Positions 59,260 through 64,000 of a DNA stretch of 64,000 nucleotides are shown here, piece after piece. The stretch lies in the NCBI RefSeq assembly GCF_014204975.1, contig NZ_JACHMM010000001.1, positions 4,774,001 through 4,838,000 on the forward strand, given 5' to 3'. Each line of letters begins with the position of its first letter. Positions within the stretch are counted from its first letter, which is position 1. The notes below the pieces were generated by a model. That model ran no database searches, had not been told where the DNA came from, and saw only the letters and a list, made by a program, of their open reading frames with translations. The position numbers were made by a program, and so were the translations under genes. Source of the stretch: Jiangella mangrovi. Its GTDB lineage: Bacteria > Actinomycetota > Actinomycetes > Jiangellales > Jiangellaceae.

Positions 59260-60582
59260 CTAGCCCAGTAGCCGGACGGGGTTGACGAGGTCGGCGTAGA
59301 TCAGCAGGGCACTCATGCCGATGAGCACGACGGCCACCCCGTAGGCCAGCGGGAGCGCCTTGGCGACGTCGACCGGCTGCGGCTCGGGGCGGCGGAACAC
59401 TTTGGCGAAGGCCCGCTTGATGGCCTCCCAGATGGCGCCCGCGGCGTGCCCGCCGTCGAGCGGCAGCAGCGGCACGAGGTTGAAGATGGCGATGGCCATG
59501 TTGAACGAGGCCAGCATCATGACGAACGTGGCCACCCGCTGCGCCGCGGTGAGACCGTCGGCCGACGCGATCTCGCCGCCGATGCGCCCGGCGCCGACGA
59601 TGCTGACCGGGGTCTCGGGGTTGCGCTCGCCGCCGCCGAACGCGGCGTCCCACACGTCGACCATGCGCTGAGGGATGCGCGACATGGCCTCGGCGGTGTT
59701 GCTGATGAACCCGCCGGTCCAGGCGAGCGTGCCGCCGACGGACTCCTGCTGGAAGTGGTCGAGGGTGGGGGCGATGCCCAGGAAGCTGGTGTCGACGGTG
59801 GCGCCCTCGGGGCCGTCGGGGTCGGGCCGCTCGGCCATGATGAGGTCGGGCGTGAGGTCCATGCGCCGGCCGTCGCGCTCGATGACCATGGGCATGGGGC
59901 CCTCGCCCGCGGCCTGGATGGCGGCGGAGACCTCGGTCCAGGTGGTGACGGGGGTCCCCTCGATCTCGAGGACGCGGTCGCCGGGCAGGATGCCGGCCGC
60001 GGCCGCGGGCGCGTCGGGGAAGCCGGTGCAGTCGTCGCCGGCCTCGGCGGCCTGCGACGCCGGGATGACGCACTCGTTGACGACGCTGACGACGGGGGCG
60101 AACACCGGCTTGTCCGGGTTGCCGAACGTCATGAGCACGCCGCCGGCCAGGACGATGGCCAGGACGACGTTCATGGCCGGCCCGCCGAGCATGATGATGA
60201 GCTTCTTCCACCAGGCCTTGCGGTAGAAGAGGCGGCCCTCGTCGCCGGGCTGGATCTCCTCACGCGAGGCCGTGCGGGCGTCGCGGGCCATGGTCTGGAA
60301 CAGCCCCGTGCTCGACTGCCGCAGCTGGGTGCCGTCGCCGCCGGGCTCGGGCGGGAACATGCCGATCATGCGGACGTAGCCGCCCAGCGGGACGGCCTTG
60401 AAGCCGTACTCGGTCTCGCCGCGCTTGCGCGACCACACCGTGCGCCCGAAGCCGATCATGTACTGGCTGACCTTGACGCCGAACAGCTTGGCCGGCACCA
60501 GGTGGCCGATCTCGTGCAGGGCGATCGAGACGACCAGCCCGACCGCGAAGAGCAGGATGCCGACGACGGCCAGCAGGTCCAT
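59260..60582 (-). CDS. rip1: Site-2 protease (RseP/Rip1-like)
   Basis: Intramembrane zinc metalloprotease that cleaves anti-sigma factors and other membrane substrates. Its 440 residues contain the zinc motif HEIGH (H23, E24, H27) in the first transmembrane segment, a PDZ domain ([21 protein letters not shown]) and the second active-site motif [16 protein letters not shown], followed by further transmembrane segments. It lies between dxr and ispG and shares 1 bp with the dxr stop (TGATG). Confidence 0.94.
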   Translation of the reverse strand: MDLLAVVGILLFAVGLVVSIALHEIGHLVPAKLFGVKVSQYMIGFGRTVWSRKRGETEYGFKAVPLGGYVRMIGMFPPEPGGDGTQLRQSSTGLFQTMARDARTASREEIQPGDEGRLFYRKAWWKKLIIMLGGPAMNVVLAIVLAGGVLMTFGNPDKPVFAPVVSVVNECVIPASQAAEAGDDCTGFPDAPAAAAGILPGDRVLEIEGTPVTTWTEVSAAIQAAGEGPMPMVIERDGRRMDLTPDLIMAERPDPDGPEGATVDTSFLGIAPTLDHFQQESVGGTLAWTGGFISNTAEAMSRIPQRMVDVWDAAFGGGERNPETPVSIVGAGRIGGEIASADGLTAAQRVATFVMMLASFNMAIAIFNLVPLLPLDGGHAAGAIWEAIKRAFAKVFRRPEPQPVDVAKALPLAYGVAVVLIGMSALLIYADLVNPVRLLG

Positions 60583-61796
60583 CAGCGTTCCTCTTCCGAT
60601 CCGGCGAGCTCGCGGGCCCGGGCGCGCGCCCAGTGCTCGGCGGCCGCCACGTCGTCGACGCTCCGTGCGTCACCACCACCGTACTCGTCAAGGATACGGG
60701 CGATGGTGTCCACGATGCCCGGAAACCGCAGGCGACCCGCGACGAACGCGGCCAGGCACTCCTCGTTGGCCGCGTTGTAGACGGCGGGCGCGAGGCCGCC
60801 GCGGGTGCCGGCGTGCCGCGCCAGCTCGACGGCGGGAAAGGCCTCGTCGTCGAGCGGCTCGAACTCCCAGGTGGACGCCTTGGTCCAGTCGCAGGCCGGT
60901 GCGGCGTCGGCCAGGCGGTCCGGCCAGGACAGCGCCAGGGCGATGGGGATGCGCATGTCCGGCGGGCTGGCCTGCGCGATCGTCGACCCGTCGATGAACT
61001 CGACCATGGAGTGGACGATCGACTGCGGGTGCACCACGACCTCGATGGCGTCGAACGGGACGTCGAACAGCAGGTGCGCCTCGATGAGCTCGAGACCCTT
61101 GTTCACGAGGTTGGCGGAGTTGATGGTGACGACCGGGCCCATGCTCCACGTCGGGTGGGCCAGCGCCTGCTCCGGTGTGACGTCGGTCATCTGCGCGCGC
61201 GTGCGGCCGCGGAACGGGCCGCCACTGGCGGTGAGGACGAGCTTGCGGACCTCTGGGCTGGCGCCGGAGCGCAGGCACTGGGCGAGGGCGCTGTGCTCAC
61301 TGTCGACGGGGACGATCTGGCCCGGCTTGGCCCGTTGCCTGACGAGGGTGCCGCCGGCGATCAACGACTCCTTGTTCGCCAGGGCGAGGGTCCGGCCGCT
61401 GTCGAGGGCCGCGAGCGTCGGCGCCAGGCCGATGGAGCCGGTGATGGCGTTGAGCACGACGTCGGCGTCCTGGGTGGCGGCGAGCTCGGCGGCGGCGTCG
61501 GGGCCGGCCAGGACCTTGGGGACGCGATACTCCCCGGTCTCGTAGCCGCGCTCGCGGGCGGCGGCGTAGAACGCGAGCAGCAGGTCCTCGGCGGCGCCCG
61601 CCTTCGCGACGGCGACCGTCTCGACGCCGAGCTCCAGCGCCTGCGCGGCCAGCGTGGCCGGGTCGGAACCGCCCGCCGCCAGGCCCGTCACCCGCAGCCG
61701 CTCCGGGTTGCGCTGCACGACGTCGATGGCCTGGGTGCCCACCGATCCGGTCGAGCCGAGGATGACGACGTCGCGGACGCTCTGCATGGATCCCAT
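60582..61796 (-). CDS. dxr: 1-deoxy-D-xylulose 5-phosphate reductoisomerase
   Basis: First committed step of the MEP pathway, NADPH-dependent. About 404 residues contain the nucleotide motif [39 protein letters not shown] (metal ligands) and [16 protein letters not shown]. It starts at the ATG at 61796 or at the one three codons later (61787). It is first in the dxr-rip1-ispG run. Confidence 0.96.
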   Translation of the reverse strand: MGSMQSVRDVVILGSTGSVGTQAIDVVQRNPERLRVTGLAAGGSDPATLAAQALELGVETVAVAKAGAAEDLLLAFYAAARERGYETGEYRVPKVLAGPDAAAELAATQDADVVLNAITGSIGLAPTLAALDSGRTLALANKESLIAGGTLVRQRAKPGQIVPVDSEHSALAQCLRSGASPEVRKLVLTASGGPFRGRTRAQMTDVTPEQALAHPTWSMGPVVTINSANLVNKGLELIEAHLLFDVPFDAIEVVVHPQSIVHSMVEFIDGSTIAQASPPDMRIPIALALSWPDRLADAAPACDWTKASTWEFEPLDDEAFPAVELARHAGTRGGLAPAVYNAANEECLAAFVAGRLRFPGIVDTIARILDEYGGGDARSVDDVAAAEHWARARARELAGSEEER

Positions 61797-61831
61797 TCTC
61801 CCCCGCCCGCCTGAGCACAACCTGAGCGGCA

Positions 61832-61896
61832 CTGTCGATCATGGAGAAGGTCGGCCCAAATCACGCCCGGAAGCCGCTCTTCTCCATGATCGACAG
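61832..61896. repeat. Perfect 18-bp inverted repeat element
   Basis: CTGTCGATCATGGAGAAG (61832-61849) and CTTCTCCATGATCGACAG (61879-61896) are exact reverse complements, 29 bp apart, in the divergent gap between dxr and the solute-binding protein. It is too long for an ordinary operator and not placed as a terminator for either gene. It resembles a REP/MITE-type palindromic element. Confidence 0.7.
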
Positions 61897-62026
61897 CGAG
61901 CGTCCAGCGAACCCCGGCCCCCGCCGCCGATCGTCCGGCACACTCGCACGTCACCGGAAGATCTGCCGTCCCGTTGCGATCCCGCAACGGCCGCAGGACG
62001 TTCGGACACGCCAGAGGTCCAGACCA

Positions 62027-62075
62027 TTGACGTCGCAGAGCGGCCGATGGTAGACCAACCCGCCAATAGGTCTAC
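62027..62075 (+). promoter_or_regulatory. Promoter and operator candidate of the solute-binding protein gene
   Basis: TTGACG (62027-62032) and TAGACC (62051-62056) are separated by 18 bp, a near-consensus -35/-10 pair. An inverted repeat GTAGACC (62050-62056) N12 GGTCTAC (62069-62075) overlaps the -10 and the expected start site, where a repressor would block transcription. The rest of the 61797-62115 gap shows nothing else. Confidence 0.5.
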
Positions 62076-62115
62076 TGGCGCGTCTGCGCGTGTCGAATGC
62101 GAGGTACCCCCCATC

Positions 62116-63993
62116 ATGGCGACATCCGTTTCCCGCGCCCGGCGGTTCGCCGCCGGTGTGGCCGCGGCCGGGCTGGCCCTGTCCGGGCTCGCCGCCGCCG
62201 GCACGACGGCCGCGACCGCGGCCACAGACGACTCCGGCGACTCCGGCGACGACGAGCCGACGTCGCTCACCATCGCGGTGGCACAGGAGGTCGACTCGCT
62301 GAGCCCGTTCATCGCGGTCCGGCTGCTGACCACCAACATGGGCCGCTGGATGTACGACTTCCTCACCAACTACGACCCCGAGACCGGTGAGACGATCCCG
62401 GCGCTCGCGGAGGACTGGGAGACGTCCGAGGACGGCCTCACCTGGACCTACTTCATCCGCGAGGACGCCACCTGGACCGACGGCGAGCCCGTCACCGCCG
62501 AGGACGTCGCCTGGACGTTCAACACGATGATGACCGACCCGGCCGCCGCCGAGGCCAACGGCAACTTCGTGGAGAACTTCGCCTCGGTCACGGCCACGGA
62601 CGAGCACACCGTCGAGATCGTCCTCGACGAGCCGCAGGTCACCATGCTCGCGCTGGACGTGCCGATCCTGCCGGAGCACATCTGGTCGCAGGTGAGCGAC
62701 TTCGGCGCGTTCAACAACGACACCGAGTTCCCCATCGTCGGCAGCGGGCCGTTCGTCCTCACCGAGTACGAGCCCAACGTGTCGATCACGCTCGAGGCGA
62801 ACCCGGACTACTGGCGCGGCGCGCCGAAGTTCGACCAGCTGGTCCTGCGCTACATCGACGACCCCGACGCGCAGGTCGAGGCGCTGCGCAGCGGTGAGGT
62901 CGACTTCGTCTTCGGCCTGACGCCGGCGCAGTACGAGACGCTGCAGAACGAGGAGAACATCACCGTCAGCGCCGCCCAGGGCAAGCGGTTCCAGGCCATC
63001 ACGCTGAACCCGGGCGCGCGGCTGCAGGACGGCACCCCGTTCGGCGACGGCCACCCGGCGCTGCAGGACCCCGTCGTCCGCGAGGCGCTCGTGCGCACCA
63101 TCGACCGCGACGCCATCTACGAGGTCGCCTACGGCGGCCTGGGCGAGGCCAACGGCGGCTACATCCCGTCGCGCTACGACACCTACCACTGGGAGCCGTC
63201 GGAGGACGAGACGATCGGGTTCGACATCGACGAGGCCAACCGGCTGCTCGACGAGGCCGGCTACGCGCCCGGTGACGACGGCGTCCGCGTCGGCCCCGAC
63301 GGGCGGCCGCTCTCGTTCCGGTTCAACGTGCACGGCGACAACCCGCAGTACATCCAGGCCGCCGAGATGATGGCCGAGTGGGCCGGCGAGGCCGGCATGG
63401 AGCTGCTGGTCGAGCCGGTGTCCGAGGTCGGCTCGCTGCTCGACGAGGGCACCTACGACATCCTCACCACCGGCTGGAACGTCAACCCGGACCCGAACTA
63501 CGTCCTGTCGATCAACCTGTGCAGCGGGCTGCCGACGGAGCTCGGCGGGCCGTACCTGTCCGACGCGTACTACTGCAACGAGTCCTACGACCAGCTCTAC
63601 GCCGAGCAGCTCTCCGAGCTCGACGTCGACACCCGCGCCGGCATCGTCAAGGACATGCAGAAGACGCTCTACGACGACAACGTCTTCGTCGTGTGGGGCT
63701 ACGCCGACCAGCTCGAGGCCTACCGCAGCGACGTCATCGCGTCGATGACGCCGCAGCCGGACCCGGGCGGCAACTACTACGGCCAGGACGGCTACTGGAG
63801 CTGGTGGTCCGCGGTCCCGGCCGGCGAGGAGGACTCCGCGGGCAGCGGCGGCTCCGGCGACGACGGCGGCAGCGACGACGACGGGTCGAACACCGGCCTG
63901 ATCGTCGGCATCGTCGCCGCGGTGGTCGTGGTCCTGCTGCTGGCCTTCCTGCTGCTCCGGCGCCGCGGCGCGACCGCGGACGACCGCGAGTAG
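62116..63993 (+). CDS. ABC transporter substrate-binding protein, oligopeptide (SBP family 5), membrane-anchored
   Basis: Extracellular solute-binding protein of 625 residues. It has a Sec-type signal peptide (ARRFAAGVAAAGLALSGLAAAG) without a lipobox Cys, then a family-5 domain (LTIAVAQEVDSLSPFIAVR, PALAEDWETSEDGLTWTYFIREDATWTDGEPVTAEDVAWTF). An acidic Gly/Ser/Asp linker follows, then a C-terminal transmembrane segment (GLIVGIVAAVVVVLLLAFLLL) and a short basic tail. Anchoring by a C-terminal helix instead of a lipid is unusual. The ATG at 62116 is the first sensible start. The permease and ATPase genes are expected just downstream, outside the window. Confidence 0.9.
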   Translation: MATSVSRARRFAAGVAAAGLALSGLAAAGTTAATAATDDSGDSGDDEPTSLTIAVAQEVDSLSPFIAVRLLTTNMGRWMYDFLTNYDPETGETIPALAEDWETSEDGLTWTYFIREDATWTDGEPVTAEDVAWTFNTMMTDPAAAEANGNFVENFASVTATDEHTVEIVLDEPQVTMLALDVPILPEHIWSQVSDFGAFNNDTEFPIVGSGPFVLTEYEPNVSITLEANPDYWRGAPKFDQLVLRYIDDPDAQVEALRSGEVDFVFGLTPAQYETLQNEENITVSAAQGKRFQAITLNPGARLQDGTPFGDGHPALQDPVVREALVRTIDRDAIYEVAYGGLGEANGGYIPSRYDTYHWEPSEDETIGFDIDEANRLLDEAGYAPGDDGVRVGPDGRPLSFRFNVHGDNPQYIQAAEMMAEWAGEAGMELLVEPVSEVGSLLDEGTYDILTTGWNVNPDPNYVLSINLCSGLPTELGGPYLSDAYYCNESYDQLYAEQLSELDVDTRAGIVKDMQKTLYDDNVFVVWGYADQLEAYRSDVIASMTPQPDPGGNYYGQDGYWSWWSAVPAGEEDSAGSGGSGDDGGSDDDGSNTGLIVGIVAAVVVVLLLAFLLLRRRGATADDRE

Positions 63994-64000
63994 GAGCTCG

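Overview
This window is chromosomal DNA from a very GC-rich actinobacterium. The evidence is third-position G/C codon bias, many GTG starts, 4-bp ATGA/GTGA stop-start overlaps, and housekeeping blocks in typical actinobacterial order: rimP-nusA-ylxR-infB-DUF503-rbfA-truB, ribF/rpsO-pnp-M16 protease, dapB, dapA-rnj and dxr-rip1-ispG. A Jiangella-like organism is a guess from gene content, not a demonstrated assignment. No rRNA, tRNA, CRISPR array, transposase or integrase was seen.

Layout. 1-7 kb: RNase J (cut by the window edge) with dapA, a PrsW-type membrane protease with a HAD hydrolase, and an ABC exporter divergent from a two-component system. 7-16.5 kb: the paaABCDE phenylacetyl-CoA epoxidase operon, an uncharacterised gene, a stand-alone nitric oxide synthase oxygenase, small enzymes, azlCD and a NIPSNAP protein. 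16.4-28.6 kb: secreted gamma-glutamyltransferase, short tandem repeats, dapB, a divergent pair (unknown protein / sigma-like protein), MFS, GlxA-type regulator, TrmL, a PLP decarboxylase and a 13E12-type HNH protein. 28.6-33.4 kb: cis-prenyltransferase, M16 peptidase, pnp, rpsO.

33.5-38.1 kb is the standout: a lasso peptide biosynthetic cluster lying between rpsO and ribF. It holds a divergent HTH/TPR regulator, a 46-residue precursor, an asparagine-synthetase-like lasso cyclase, an RRE protein (B1), a lasso leader peptidase (B2) and a GNAT acetyltransferase. The predicted core GGSGSSVEDKRYPYG has E8-D9-K10-R11, the pattern I recall for albusnodin, a lasso peptide acetylated on Lys10. I therefore infer an acetylated, albusnodin-family lasso peptide. 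Two oddities stand out. B2 sits in the same frame as B1 after a single TGA and has no ATG/GTG/TTG before its expected N-terminus. A perfect 18-bp stem-loop separates the precursor from the cyclase.

38-48.4 kb: ribF, a DHA2 multidrug exporter with its MarR repressor and an AT-rich operator, a second MarR gene joined to truB, then the rbfA-infB-nusA-rimP translation operon. 48.5-64 kb: a DUF4439 pair, an Asp-nucleophile alpha/beta hydrolase, sthA, a DMT exporter preceded by a candidate attenuator (leaderless 13-codon ORF with three consecutive Pro codons, then hairpins), an AraC regulator, proS, a CapA-like lipoprotein, a GNAT protein, ispG-rip1-dxr, an inverted-repeat element, and a membrane-anchored oligopeptide-type solute-binding protein.

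A recurring feature is a NANNNT -10 hexamer 6-8 nt before the start codon. It occurs at about 20 genes and implies widespread leaderless transcription; I used it to choose many starts.
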